A stretch of 64,000 nt of DNA from Chrysoperla carnea (taxonomy: Eukaryota > Arthropoda > Insecta > Neuroptera > Chrysopidae): positions 34,425,501 to 34,489,500 of the forward strand of contig NC_058341.1 in the NCBI RefSeq assembly GCF_905475395.1. The letters run 5' to 3'. This document shows, one piece after another, positions 46,571 to 60,833 of this stretch (position 1 is its first letter; every line of letters begins with the position of its first letter). The notes beneath the pieces are model-generated. The model ran no database searches. It was not told the DNA's origin and saw nothing but the letters and a program-made list of their open reading frames with translations. The position numbers and the translations under genes are program-made.

Positions 46571-49500
46571 ATATAAAATAATATAAAAATGACATGTATT
46601 ATATACAACATGTTTAATTTATTTAAAAATTGTGGTACTCTAAATGGAAAACCCCTCATATGATGTATATACTTGCGGAAATACGTATAATTTTTAACGT
46701 TGATACCTATGTTGCCCGAATGACCTTTTTATATTTCACACGTTACGTGCTTCTGTAATATGCAAATATCTTACATATTACATATATCGTACCTATATGC
46801 AAAATAAAAACTTTAAACATATATTCGTTCTGTAAAAACAAGATGAAGCAAAAGAAATGGTCATGAGGACACTAAAATATGAACTAGTTAAAGCTACATA
46901 ATTGGACACAACCACTTTCTCCTTTAATAAACAAACCTACAATTAACGTAGAGGGGTAACAATTTTTGCAGTTTTTGAAGCTTCGTACCTGGCGCTTTAT
47001 TTGAGAAAAAAAATTATTTAAAAATATTGACTCTCCTCGAAAAGAGTCTTCTAATGATGCTATTATAATTATTGCTATTATAATATTTTTCCCTTATTGG
47101 GATTTAATTTTAAGCCCTAAGCCCTAAGAAACGATCTAAGATGTCTGAGGAAAAACGTTTAAATTCTCTTAAAAATATAGGATTGATTTATTGAATTAGA
47201 AAATATTTAAAAAAATTTATGCATTTGAAGGTTTTACCCGCACTTAATCAATAATAATAATAATAAGTAATCCAACGAACACATTTAGATTAGATTTGAG
47301 CAGGGATTAAATCTACGAAGATCTTTTTTACTGCGAATTTGATATATTTTGTCTCCTTTGTTTCAAAGGTGCTGTAGCAGCCCTACAGCTGTAATAAAGT
47401 CTCGGATATTTCTGGACGACACTTCATGTATTTCACTTCAAGTGATTCGATGCATTCGTTCAAATTTTGAAGTTTATATTTAGGAGAATTAAGCGCTTTT
47501 TAGCACAGCCTGAATATCTGACAAAGAATATATATATTGGTTTATTATTGTGGTTTCGGCTATGAATTCAGTGGTTTTCAGCTTTGAAAACTGAGGCGTA
47601 TTTAGCATGGCTGGCATAAATTCCCGTTTTAGGTACTCATCAATACACTTGGTTTCAAATGGATTAATATTCCATTAACCATCATTTGATTATGTATAAT
47701 TGCCATCATTTAATAATTTTCTAATTCAATTTTTATATATTAATGTCATTTACATGTCATTTATGTCAGACAACTAAAACTAGGATGATATATTTTGATA
47801 TGATATGTAAACGGTATAATAAACAACATACAAATATGCAAATTTTTATATAAAAATTGAAAAATATAGTAGACATAATTTAATAGTTGATAATTAATAT
47901 TATGTATTGAAATTCTCTTGAATATTCTCTGTTCAAATAAATGAAAATTGAAATTATAATATTGTAAGATATAGAAGTACTCGAAAAAATGTTTTGAATT
48001 TAGGAAATTCGATCTGTTGTAACAAATTTTCGATAATGCCTATACAACATTTAAGGAGATATGCAAGGATTGAATAATACTAGGGATTTCAATCAAACCT
48101 TTTGAATACATTTTTTGATTAACAAAGTTTCCAAAAATCACTAAAAATTCCTAGGTCATTGGGCTTTTTATTATTATTTTATCGTTCAAAGGCTGAAAAA
48201 ATGATAGGTTATCTTTCAATTGATTATTTCTATATAAAAAAATCTAGAGAGTGTGATAAAAAACTATCTAAATATTTAGACAATCTTGTAGTTTATAAGA
48301 ATACCATAAATATATAAGGTTTCCGAGGATATAAAAACAAAATTTTAACTTAATTATGAATTCATCGAAGATCCATCATTTGATAAACAGAGACGACTAT
48401 AGTTAGAGTATTGATTGAAGAGCGATATCTATATTATCAAATTTATAAGCATTAATTGCAAACAATATATTATATATTTTTGTAGTTGCGTGGTATTGTT
48501 TGTAAAGCTAAAAATAACTAATTACTACATTACAAGGCAGATATTTGGTTTATATGTATGTACCGTGCGATAAACCAAAACTTTCTTTACTGTAGGTTTA
48601 CAATCACTTAACGGGTCATGCATTGACAAAATGAAGCGAGTAGTGGAGAACTTAATTAACAAGAATTTTTTGTCAATTATGGTAATAAAAGTACCTGTAA
48701 AGAGCGAGAAATATTTTGGTATTTTGAACTAGCGATTTATTGTTCAATCGTAGCTATTTCGTGAGATAAATTGTATTTAATATACATCTTAAAAACGAAC
48801 TGAAAGATGACACCCTATCCGTATCGAGACGTATCGAAAATTGAAAGAATATTACATAATTTTGTTATCAATAGTGCAACCATTGGCAAGCGTGTATTTT
48901 GAGCTGTTTACTCAACTGAATATGAACATAGTTACAAGTAGCGTTCCTAAGTGACAAATTTTAAGAAATGCTTGAATAGATTTTCGGAATATTTGTTCGT
49001 TAAAAATTATGTAGACAGTAATTTTAGATAACCGGGCTTTATAAACCATACATTTTTCAACCCAAATAAGAATTTATTTCTTAAAAGCTTCACTTCTTCC
49101 AACAGTTGTGAGAAAATATTTATGATGTGTAAACATTAATTGTCAACATGTGAATGCGATTTAAAGGTGGAGAATGACGTTATTTTACTTATACAACATT
49201 TTTTAATGTAGATTTTGAAAATAACTTGATTTTTTTTAACTGTTGGTTATTTCCAGACGTTTATATTTCGGCTTTCTTCATATAAAATCAAACCATAACG
49301 CTTTAAATAATTTATGATGAACTATTTTTTTAAGAATGGTACTTGAACCGTTGATTTTTCAACAGGTTTTCAATTGGTAATATAATAAAAGATGAATAAT
49401 TAAGCGAGAACTATTTGCTAATAACTTAACTCCGTCGTATGGTATATGTGTTGTATGTGACAACCACGAATTATTTAATATTCTTGACACCACATGTATA

Positions 49501-49842
49501 GATGATAATATTTTAATTATTATATGAATTGTGATTAAAATAGTTTGCAGCATATCGTATTGTTGTAGAATAGAGAGATGCATGCGATTATTAATACTGG
49601 GGGACACATTATTTATTGGATACGAGCTTTTAAATGGTAAAGGTTATTCCAAAATTAACGTTATATTTGGATTTTAGGCCATTTATGCGGTCATGTTTTG
49701 ACAACCCTTAGGCTCTTTTAGAGCATCGTTTTGTTAATAATGAAGATATTGCATTTACAGCAGGCAAATTTTGTTCAAAATTTGGTTGGAATGGTAATTT
49801 TATGGAATGTGAAGCCATATATTTAAAAAAATGATATAATCT

Positions 49843-49869
49843 AGATCATAATTGATCGAATTATGATCT
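49843..49869. repeat. perfect palindrome, 11-bp arms
   Basis: AGATCATAATT, a GATCG spacer, then AATTATGATCT. No neighbouring context suggests a function. Confidence 0.85.
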
Positions 49870-50447
49870 ATTATCGGATAGCCTAGGTATATTAGGTTTG
49901 TCAGAAGCAAGTTTTGGTTAATTTTTTATTTTCTCAACTTCTATGTTATCTGGGTCACTGAACACGAATTTGAAAATTGCGGTCAAAAATTTGACCCAGA
50001 ACTTGATTTTTTGGACCCTTTTTGGAAAAACTTTTACTTTTTTTTCAGTTTTTGGCCTATACTTCAGAAAAGAACCGTTTTTTCAACAAGCCCATTCTAT
50101 GGAAAATAAAAGAAGACAATATCTTTTAAGATCATTAATAAAAATTAACTGGTATTATAACTTTTTCAATGCAATCTCACCAACACCATTATTTTTTGTC
50201 AAATATATAGACAGAGTAGAATAATTATGAAATGAAATAAATGGATATTTTCAATTTCGCATCAAAAGAATTAAACAAAAACGTTACAATTAAGCTTGCA
50301 TATAAATGATCATGTTATTTACATTATATTTATCAATATCAATACGGAATCATTATTTACGAAAATATCCCTTGAGGCTTATGTTTAAATGAAAAGTAAA
50401 GAAAAAATATATTCATACAATATAAATTGATTAATGTTTTTTATTTG

Positions 50448-50892
50448 AAAACAAGTGAAAACAAACAATTGACTGAGTTAATTGTTGAAATAACATGTAT
50501 AGACAGTATGGATTACTCTGTCACATTACGTTTCAAACAAAAGTTGTTCATTTTTTGATATAGAACATTTTTTACATTTAAACTTTTGTTCTATCTCTAA
50601 CGGTTTGCAAGATGGGTCCCACGGATCCAAGACTCAATTGACATATGTTGCTCACTTTTTACGTCCTCAGCACGCTATAAAATATTGATATCTCTTTTCG
50701 TTTTTGAGTAATCATGATGATAGACGGACAGACAGACGACAACAGACATACAACCGGTAATGGACTAATTAGGTGATTCTATAAACACCTATACCAAAAT
50801 TTTTTTCGTAGCATCAATATTTTTAAGTGTAACAAACTTAGGACTGAACTTAATATACTATGTATATTTCATATATACATGGTATACAAAAA
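50448..50892 (-). repeat. palindrome-headed dispersed repeat, copy F
   Basis: The reverse-orientation tail is at 50460-50480, the CTATCTCTAACGGTTTGCAAG block at about 50591-50611, the GACGGACAGACAGACG segment at about 50723, and the head palindrome at 50858-50884. Confidence 0.78.
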
Positions 50893-50935
50893 AAGTTAAA
50901 TATATTAATAAAATATATTATAAATAATACAGTAC

Positions 50936-51212
50936 AGGGTGGAACAGAGAAGCCAGCGATTTTGAAAACGCTGTTAAACAAAAACCCATCAATTTTTTAA
51001 TTTATTTCTTTACTATCTCAAAATAAATTGTATTTTTATAACTAGATCTGGCAAATAACTTAAATAACAATATTTAGCTAATAATTATAATTTACTTAGG
51101 AAATTTTTTTAAATGCTTTTTAAGGTGGTAAAAATAATTTGGAAAAATTGATAGCTTTTTATTTCAAAACATTTCTAAAATCACATACTTCTCTGCTCGA
51201 CACATGTATATA
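50936..51212. mobile_element. TA-flanked miniature element with imperfect inverted ends
   Basis: The left end ACAGGGTGGAACAGAGAAGC resembles the inverted right end around CTTCTCTGCTCGACACATG, and GATTTTGAAA/TTTCTAAAATC pair further in. Length and TA flanks fit a Tc1/mariner-type miniature element. Confidence 0.45.
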
Positions 51213-54200
51213 ATAAATATAATCGCTTGGGTTTTATCAGAAATAAATAATTCAAATAAATACATTTTTGATGTTTATAATTGAATTACGTTCGTTATAA
51301 CTCATGTTTATACAATGCAGAAGCGTATTTAAATTAGATTAAATAATAACCTATGTATATTACAAAAGCAATTTATAAAATTAAAAAAACCTCGTTAACG
51401 TGAAACGTAAAACAAACTTGTATGCATATTCCATAAACAAGATATTAGCAGATTATAGAAAATTAGTTTAACATAACTCGGGATGAGAGGGGAGGTCGGT
51501 TTGGCTTCTGGATTAAATTTTATAGTATATTTCACGGATCTGTGCTCCGCTAAAATTCTTTCTTTCGTTCATCATATTTCCAGAAATGAATGATATTATT
51601 ACCTATTACCAAAATATCCAGACAATGAGATGTTTTCCCAGCTGTATACGCTTGAGATCCAATTATGATAAAAATGGTGGAAGCGTGTAAAGAGACAAAT
51701 GAATTTTAGTAATAGGTAATAATACTAATTTAAAATTTAATTTTTCATTTTTAATATTCGAAGCAAAAGTGGTGATATTTTATGAATATTGCCCATCATG
51801 TATTTATTTCTGGAAGGTATTGAAAAGAATCTGACAAAACTTAACATTGATCTTTCCCGTTTTAAAAATAAGACACATTTACACTAAGTGTGTAAAAATT
51901 TTAAGAATTTAAAATAAAATTTTGAATTTTCTAGAATTATCAAAGTTTTCAGAATCTCGTTGCTCTAAAATGTATTATACCTGGCCATTTTAAATATGAG
52001 TAATAATTTTACCAAAATTAAATAGTGAATTACGAAAGGCATTGGTGAATCCAGTCAAAAAATAGTCAGTTTAAATCGAGTATTTATATTACAATAAGCA
52101 CTGTAATGGCAGGCACTGAAGCTTTTCTTTCTATATTTACACAATTTACTCTATTTTTAAAATATTTTGTGTTTTTCGGCCCTTATATAAACAGTTAGTT
52201 TCTATATTTATTGTATTATTATTAAAATAAAAGTTTGAGTGAGTTTTAGAAGTTGGTAAACTATAATTTGCGTTATATGAATAAATTTAGCTACTGAGGA
52301 TGGTTGCGTTGCAATCGAAATATCGATATGTAAGCCTGTTGTATGTTCTTTAATTATATTTTTTAAATCGAATAAATTTGTGTATAATTTTATTTCAAGT
52401 GTCGTGATATTTATTTAAATAAGTAATTTTAAAACGTTTTTTGGAGTTCGAGAAGCTTTTAAATAAACAAAATTCGATAAAACCACAAAATGATGGTTAA
52501 GTTTTAGAAGGTGGTAAACTATAGTTTGTTGACAAACGAAATGAATGTACAAATAAAATTGAAACATAACATTCGTAATATTTCATATTTTATACAGACA
52601 GTAACAGAGATAAATTTTTATATTTATTTTATTTGGTCTGTAGATGTAGACAGTAACTTTTATTTATGTTTTGTACGCGTTTACAATTCACCAATTACAT
52701 GACTTTTAATGTTCTATTCATATGTTTTACTCATATACATTTATATGTTCAGTCATATATTGTAATCTATATATTATAGAGAAATGGTCTGGACTGTGTG
52801 GATAATGTGAATGCTTATATGATAGGGTAAAATATAGTACCTAGAGTCAAATGTACCTTACACCATTCTGTTTTTCTTGGCAGATATTGACATTAAATGA
52901 ACGGAATTTGTATTAAAGTGAGGCTACTTAATCAGAAATTTAAGTAGGCTGAAAACTGACTGTCAAGGTAATATAACAATGTTTCAATGACAATTTTTGC
53001 TTAAAATTCATTCCTAATCGATTCATTTTCAGCATAAAGTATTCCACTCCCAAGAAAGGGTGGCTCCCACCACCTGGACAATATTGCAACAAATTTTTGT
53101 TTTTATCTTCTTTAAGCTTTAAACAATGCAGTCGCACAGTTCTTATAAAGGTTCATTGAGTTTTCCTGGATTTCGAAAATTTAAGATATTAAAACCTTAC
53201 GACTCTCTGTTAATGATATTTGGTAGAACTAATAAAAATTTAGCATGCTTTCTAAAGGCTATAAATATTTTTATAGTAACGTTTTATTTTTTATACTGGA
53301 GTTAATTTTTACCTCTTAAATGAATATTAAAGTAGTCTTATTCCATTAAAATCTTTATTTCTGTTCAAAATAAAGAAAATTCCCTCATTAATGTCAGTAA
53401 AAGGATATTTTGTGCATTTGTAGGGAAATCGAGATAGATAACTTTTTGGTTAAATTGACCAGTTGTAATTCTAACCAGAAATTTTTTTTTATAACATTTG
53501 TTTACTATACGACACTGTTATACTGTTTGCTATAATAATGTTAAAAACGTGATTATTAACAACAATTACACATTTACGTGACATAGATAATAATTGTAAA
53601 ATTATCCTGCAACATAAAAATATGAAAAATTTTATTATAAAATAGATAAACTAATTTTTCACAGGGAAAGTTGTAAGTAAACGCTGTTATTTAACTTAAT
53701 AACTATAAAACTTTTTAACTGCTACCTGGGTTTTGTGAATGTGAAACGCTTCTGATAATTGTATTTTGTCGAGTTATCTGAATTTCTCTGTTTTATTACA
53801 CTAACATTATAAAGATCTTCTACATTGATAAAAACCAGTTATTCAGTCAACGTAGATTTTAAAATGGAGGGATTTAAATAAATGTGCTTTGAACCCTTAG
53901 CTAGTTGAATATTAGAAAAAGAGCGTTGTTTTCGGAAGCCAATATCACCCATGCACAAATATTGCTATAAGCTAATAATATGCCATTAAAATGGATTAAA
54001 AATTACAAAAGACATTTTCCCTTACGATTGTTATTTTTGTTTAAAAAAATTAAAAAAACCATTTTCGAAGTTTCAAACATAAACTACTTCATTAAAAAAA
54101 TGCAAGAAAAAGATATCTATAAAAGGTATTTCGAACGTCGACTCAAGTAATATTTACTTGTTACAAGAAAACCAACAACCAAGTAAACACGCTTACTTCA

Positions 54201-55343
54201 ACCACCAAAACTCAAAAAAGTAGCTTTAAAATTCGGTGGATTCGCTCCTAACTAAGTAATCTTGGGATTAATTGAATACCAATTAATTTTAGCTCCAAAA
54301 CAGTTCTGATCTTTGGTAAAAAATTTTAATTGACTAAAATTTCATGTGTTTTACGAGTACATTGTTATCAGCCCAATTTTTATAAAAACTACAAGGCCCG
54401 TTTTGATGATTCTGACATTGGATTGAATACCAATTAATTTTAGCTTCAATTTACGAGTGCATTGTTATCGGCGCAATGTTTATAAAAACTATAAAGCCGA
54501 TTTTGATGATTCTGACATTGGAACAATTCTTATACTCAGGGGAAGGTTTTAATATAGAATTAATCAATTTCATAACAAAATAAATATTGTGTTTTTAATA
54601 AATTAAACATTTATAAAATCACTTATTAATTATTCAATTTATTAAAAATCTTTATTAACTTTTTTTTTTTGCTTTTTTGAACTCGATTCAATTTTTCTAT
54701 TATTATATTTAATCAAAAGTTCCGACCAATTCTACTACTATTATTATTTTTATTATTATTTAAAAAAAAGTAGGTTTTATAAAAAAAAATGTTTTCACTC
54801 TTGTCGATTCAAATCTTCAATTACACTAAAAGCAAAAACATATAGAAAAAATTTTTTAATACACTATACACATCCATTCTCTTTCTGTGTGTATTACAAA
54901 AAAATTGGGGAAAACTGGGATTTCTTCAGTCTCTCAATGAAGTACTCTGAATAACAATTTTAATACACACGTTCACAAAAAAAAAAAAAAAACTACAAAT
55001 TTTTATGTTCCTATTTTGTTCTCTGTTTTCCCAAATGAAATACTTTTTATAATTTTTTATTTCTGTTGGTATAACTCTATAGAGATTTAAAATAAAAAAT
55101 AAAATAAACTCATATACATTTCTTTATGATAGGTTCATTATATGGAGCTTAAATTATAGTACACAAAATACATTTTGTTGCACAAAAAATGCTTTATCTA
55201 CTTTTTATCAGAAACTGTTCATATGAATCTCTCCGTGTTTGTCATAAAACTAGGTATATGCGCTTTTTGTTCTCCAAAAATTGCATCAACTATAAATATG
55301 TGAAAATAACTACTAACAGAATAGTTTAAATATCCGGCATATA

Positions 55344-56118
55344 CAGAGTGGTGCAGAAAAGTGTGTGATTTTAAAAACGATGTTAAAAGGTGTTTCATAA
55401 ATTATTTCAAATTTTCAATTTAGTAAATTCTGTTTATTTCTTTTTTAACCGACTTCAAGCAAAAAAGGAGGAGGTTTCAATTCGACTGTATTTTTATGTG
55501 TGCTACCTCAGAATTCTCGACTGGGTGAACCGATTATGATGATTCTTTATCTATTTGAAAGCTGGTGCTTCCCGTGTGATCCCATTTCATTTTGGTCCAG
55601 TTCTGACAACGGTATCCATGAGAAAACCATAAAAGTCTTAAATTTGCTTTAAGCACGGTAAGAGGACGAATAACTCAATATCACTGCAACCGATTTCGAT
55701 GATTCTATTTTTAATGACAAATTAGTTAGTGTACTTTACATTCACCAAAAATCACAAGTCGATTTTCTTTTTGTTGAGATGCAGATTTCTTGGCTTCCTT
55801 CCTGTACCTTTCTATCCTCTACTTTTTTCGTGGCTTCTAAAAATTCATACAAATTCAATTTTAAAATTTTTTTTATCAACAGAGTTAAAAAATAAGTAAA
55901 AGAAATATGCATTTCCATCTCCGGCTTATACGTTTTGCTTGAGTAGCAGAATTGAATATTGATGAATATTTCCTTAATATTATCGCGCACACAATTCTTT
56001 GTGGCACTTATGGCCCTATTGGTCGTTTTCGCATTTCGTAGTCTGCTCATATTGAAGAACTTCAACTAGTGTTTGCGTAATGTTCGTTTAAAATTTAACA
56101 AAGTTTTTATCCACTCTG
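55344..56118. mobile_element. TA-flanked element with a nested repeat and a 107-codon frame
   Basis: CAGAGTGG at 55344 is mirrored by CCACTCTG ending at 56118, with TA on both outer sides. A different dispersed repeat starting ACCGACTTCAAGC sits inside from about 55446. A minus-strand frame (56065-55742, beginning MKFFNMSRLRNAK) starts close to the right end, as a transposon gene might, but I recognise no domain. The interpretation of one element with a nested insertion is tentative. Confidence 0.4.
55446..55735 (+). repeat. dispersed repeat beginning ACCGACTTCAAGC
   Basis: The head ACCGACTTCAAGCAAAAAAG followed by GGAGGAGGTTTCAATTCG is a repeat start common in arthropod genomes. The block GAACCGATTATGATGATTC and a later CGATTTCGATGATTC follow. 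Confidence 0.55.
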
Positions 56119-57984
56119 TATATTTGTTTTATAGGGTTTTCCATTGAAAATGTTGAACTTTTTTTATCGAAATGAGTGTTCAGTTTGAGCTACTACCGTG
56201 TATCACATAATTTTCATTGGGCTATATCGTCAATATGAGTTTATCTTTTATCGATTGGTAGGAAATTTTGAATCAAACTGTCCAGGAAATAATCAAAAGA
56301 CGAACATGAGTAATCAAAAAATAGTGTTTTTTGCTTCGTTGATATCTGTCACAAAAATTGTCATAAAATACACAAATAAATTTTTATGTTATACACAAGT
56401 TCATTAATTTAAAGTTCTGTCATTTTAAATGAAAAACCCTTTAGAAAAATTGCCAATTTAAAATAAGATCATTCCTTAGAACAATTCTACTTTTTTGAAT
56501 AAATTTTCATAATAATTGAAACTATAAGAAATTGTTCAAACGTTTTTCAATTTTCTAGAACAATATACCTAATGCGAAAATGCTCATGTTGGTTTCCATT
56601 ATGTTTAAATAAAAATTGTTATTCTCAAGAATTTGACAAATAGTTTGCATCGATTCTTTCTTTCAATGTCTCTAAAGATTATATTTGATTATATCCTGTT
56701 TTTAGTAAATTACCTTTGTCAGTATACTTAATTTTGTTGGAACAACAATCTTTTCATATTATTGAAAACTCAAAAGATCAGCAAAATAAGTTTATAGTTA
56801 ACAGTGAATTTCTTTAGAATTGCTTTCAGATAGTTCTGCCAGTAGGTAATTTACGAATGAGTGATAATCAATTTAATGATAATCAGGATTTGAAATATAT
56901 TTTTAGTAACAATGGTGAGAAATTTATTGTCAACTTTGCGAATTTGTTTGAATTTTTTTCATATTGGTAAGAGCGAATAAAGCTTTTTTCTACCATTGTA
57001 TGTATTTTACCATTGTATGCATTCTACCTTTGTATGCCCGGTAATCCTTAGTCAATCTTTCATGAGATGTTTCTTTTCAGTTGAGTCAAATAACAAAAAA
57101 AAAAAAAAAAAAAAAATGTTTTAAGCAAAAATTGTTCGTATCAAAATGGAGTATCTCCTTGGATTAAACTGACGTTAACCTTCAGGATCAACAAAAAGTC
57201 AACTCATGTAGGTACTGGTAAATAACGGAGGATCACTTTGAATTAGAAAGTTTTTCTTCCTAAACAGCTAAAGATAAAATGTTTTTAAATGAAAGTATTG
57301 GTATGTACTTAAAACCTTTACGAGAACTTTTGAATTTAGAAATTACTTTCATGGTGAATTCTTAAAACATTTCCACATAAATTTGACATTTTCCATAACT
57401 TAATGCCCTTTTAAAGACAATAAAATTTTTGAAAAATAAGTGTTACAAGGAAATGTTAACTAGGACCATTTAAATTATTTTGAATATGAGAATATTGAGA
57501 GCCGCTACAAAAAATTCAAGTGGCCATTTTCCTTGGACTTATTTGATTATCTTGAAGCAAAGAATCGTTAAATATGTTTACTAAAATTACTTTTCTTCAC
57601 AATATTGTTCCATTTTCAAAACTGAACCTTGTACTTTTACAAGGGCGATAAAAAACGCATTGAAAATGGATTAAAGTGGTATTAGAAAAGGTTTACTATC
57701 ATCGCCTCTCTGAACATTATTATTAGTTCCTATTTTTGTTGTTGTCATAATCGATTGATGTCTTTTGTATGACACAGTTAGACACATAAACTTTGTAAAG
57801 GTATATCAATGTTCATCAAGTATTTTCATCAGGTAAACAAAGAATCCCAGGTGACATAATGCTGTTATATGCTTTAAAAAAATAAAAGAAGGTACTTCTG
57901 AATTCAGCTCAGATAATATCTTTATCATGATGAGGTTGATAATAATCAATATAATTTCGTATACGAGCATCTATAAAATATATG

Positions 57985-58291
57985 TACAGAGTGTTCAAAT
58001 CTACCACATTAGAAGACCAGTGTGATAAATAGGAAAGCAGTAACAGAGAGCAGTTTTTGAAAACGATGCTGATTACCGAAATTTGTTAATTTAGAATCGA
58101 CGCAGAGAAAGGAGTAGATAAATTGTAATAATTATGAAAAAATCAATTAGAGTAGTATTAATTGTGATAATAATTAACTACGCCTTATCTCGTAAATGAA
58201 TCCACCATAAATAACAAAAGTACAAAGGAATTTTTTTCTTAGAATTTTGTACCATTTTGCTCTTCTTTTTGTGGTATTTATGGGACACCCT
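57985..58291. mobile_element. possible TA-flanked miniature element
   Basis: The left end CAGAGTGTTCAAATC and right end GGGACACCCTATA are of the kind found on TA-inserting miniature elements, but the two arms match only loosely. Confidence 0.25.
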
Positions 58292-58545
58292 ATATATGCT
58301 GGTGTAATAAAAAATGTCTAGATATATTCTTGAAGCATATTTGTGAAACTTACTTCATATATGAGTGTATCCCACTTTAATGTGTGTACCCGAATCAGAA
58401 AAATCTTATTGAATCAATTTTATTGGAATCAAATAATCTATATCGGGAAAATATTTCTAACTAAAGCAATTTCATTAAAAGGTGTCTCGAAAAGAAGTGT
58501 TGTAATTTTCTAACATTTTTGTACTTGTTTACAAAAAAATTATTA

Positions 58546-59140
58546 TACCATGTATATATGAAATATACATAGTATATTAAGTTTCGTCCCAAGTTTGTAA
58601 CGCTTAAAAATATTGATGCTACGAAAAAAATTTTGGTATAGGTGTTCATAGAATCACCTAATTAATCCATTTCCGGTTGTCCATCCGTCCGTCCGTCTGT
58701 GGACACGATAACTCAAAAACGAAAAAAGATATCGAGCTGAAATTTTTACAGCGTACTCAGGACGTAAAAAGTGAGGTCAAGTTCGTAAATGAGCATCATA
58801 GGTCAATTGGGTCTTGGGTCCGTAGGACCCATCTTGTAAACCGTTAGAGATAGAACAAAAGTTTAAATGTAAAAAATGTTCCTTATAGATAAATAAAAAA
58901 CTTTTGTTTGAAACATTTTTTTGTAAACATCACTGTTTACCCACGAGGGCGTTAAATAGGTGCAAATTTTATAGTATGTATTAATATAGGAATATCAGTT
59001 GTGTGTGTGTTGTGTATTTAAAAGTGAATATCTTTTGTTATTTACGTGACGTCAACACTTTCTATACGATTGGGCATCAACACTGTCTATACATGGTATT
59101 TCAAAAATTAACTCAGTCAATTGTTTCTTTTCACTTGTGT
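58546..59140 (+). repeat. palindrome-headed dispersed repeat, copy G (best preserved)
   Basis: It has a complete head palindrome (CCATGTATATATGAAATA then TACATAGTATA), the GTTTGTAACGCTTAAAAA block, GTCCATCCGTCCGTCCG near 58678, the GTTAGAGATAGAACAAAAG block and a full tail ending CAGTCAATTGTTTC and CACTTG. Confidence 0.8.
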
Positions 59141-59812
59141 ATTTAAACTGTGTATTTAAAATAAGAAAAATACTTTGGAATATGAATAAATAAAAATACA
59201 TAAATAATACATTAATATCGATTTAGAAAATATTTCTAACGATTTGGGATTTTCCTTGACCTAAGAGAGTCCGGTTCCTAACTTTGATAATGAAAATACG
59301 AAATTTTTCGTTATTTGTCTTGGTTATCGAAATATCGAAAGCTAAATAATTAAACAAAATTTTCATTTTTCGATATTTTAAAAATTACTCCACATATCGA
59401 AAAATTTTAATGATAATCATTATGTTAATCATTTACAGTGGAAAAAAAAGCATTAATCATGTGAAATCTGTAAAAAAAACTTTTCGTATAAGAGATTAAC
59501 TACAACATAAATGTAGTAAAAAAACCGAGGAAAAACCTGATATTTGTAGTAGAACATTTTATAATAGAAGCCAAAAATTCTTAATAAATAGGGTCTATGA
59601 ATAGTTATTACTACACTGTATCCGAATGACTTAATGTGTTTCGGTTTAGAAGCATGTGTTTTCGGTTTATACTTATTCGGTTTTCTCACTCAAATCTCGG
59701 ATAAGTATAAACTTTAATTTTTTTTTAAATAAATTTATTAATATGATTTTTTGCAAATCAATTAAATTAATTTGAATACGCATTTATTTTGGAATAAGTT
59801 AAATTTATTTAT

Positions 59813-60026
59813 TCATTAGGTTAATATAATTTTCTCACTGATATTGGTTGTGTAAATTGTATGTATATATATCGGGTCATATGGAGAAGTGGTGAGCGAG
59901 TCCGACTCGAGGTACTAAGATCGTGGGTTCGAAACCCACTAAGGTAAAAAATTTTTTTTTCCCTACGTTATTAATTTAAGTTTGTGTAACAATCCCACAG
60001 GTGTTTTAGTCACTCAAAGTTTTTCA
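59813..60026 (+). repeat. tRNA-like-bearing tandem unit 1
   Basis: The unit runs from one TTCATTAGG to the next. A tRNA-like core at about 59876-59946 has an A-box-like TGGTGAGCGAG and the B-box-like GGTTCGAAACC. An A/T-rich tail containing TTAATTTAAGTTTGTGT follows. It looks SINE-like but is arranged in tandem with unit 2. Confidence 0.6.
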
Positions 60027-60273
60027 TTAGGTTTGTACAGCTTTATCACCGATAATGTGTCTTGATATTGTTTCATCATATAAGAGGTGTCGCAGCTCAG
60101 TGTTAAGCGCATGCGACTCGTAGATCGAAGGTCTATGGTTCAAAGCTCGGGCAAATAAAAATTTTAAATTTTTTCTCTACATTTCATGTTCTGATTTATT
60201 CAAATTAATTTCATTAATTTAAATGCGTGTTAAATTTCCGCGCTTTTTTCGGGTGTGGTCAATCAAAATTATT
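60027..60273 (+). repeat. tRNA-like-bearing tandem unit 2
   Basis: The lead-in TTTGTACAGCTTTATCACCG precedes a tRNA-like core at about 60086-60152 with A-box-like CAGCTCAGTGT, a CTCGTAGA loop resembling a Thr anticodon loop, and B-box-like GGTTCAAAGCT. The tail resembles unit 1. Unlike real tRNAs, the arms pair poorly. Confidence 0.6.
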
Positions 60274-60833
60274 CATTAGGTCAGTTGTGTTTCATCGTTC
60301 ATAGTGGACAGTTGGTTACATTTGTGCTTTGTGTTTCACCTTCATTTGACTTCCAAACGTCAAATTTCATTTTCGAATTTGTTCCTGAGTAAGTTTTTGT
60401 TTTAATTTACATTTTTCTAATTTTTTTTTTTGTACATTGTAAAATTCTATATTATATTTAATTTGTTTCACATTTTGTCCAAATACTTTTTTACAGTAAA
60501 CTTGTAATATTAATTAAAAAAAATTATGTTTGAATCATTTGTTTATTTTTTCCAATTGAAATCACATTCTAGAATTAGTTGTTTTATTATTAGTGATTGA
60601 CTACAAGTATTTTTATTTGATTTCAAAATTTTTCGAGCTTGCGTTTATTCCCAAGAGATTCAATCTCATTTATACAAAATTTATTTATAATAAATATAAC
60701 AAAATGAATATGTACTATGGTTCGATAAAATTTTTTGACGTTAGTGTTATTTTAGATGTAGAGTTTACTAATAAACACACAGTTTTAATATTAATAATTA
60801 TAATTTTTATTTAAAGACGTTCATTCATCAACC

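Larger units (their letters stand above)
46571..58545. other. gene-free AT-rich stretch with scattered repeats
   Basis: No gene is supported across this roughly 12 kb. It holds palindrome-headed copy F, a TA-flanked miniature element at 50936, a palindrome at 49843-49869, two similar ATACCAATTAATTTTAGCT-containing segments at about 54265-54400 and 54419-54510, a TA-flanked element at 55344 and a 22-bp A run at 57095-57116. Confidence 0.45.

Noticed and set aside
49943-50224. 93-codon frame as a gene
   Set aside because: It is rich in Phe, Asn, Lys and Leu, as expected from AT-rich chance frames, with no domain, no splice context and no shared copy.
60086-60152. Functional tRNA-Thr
   Set aside because: Although the loop resembles a CGT anticodon loop, the acceptor and T arms do not pair properly and the unit is part of a repeat.
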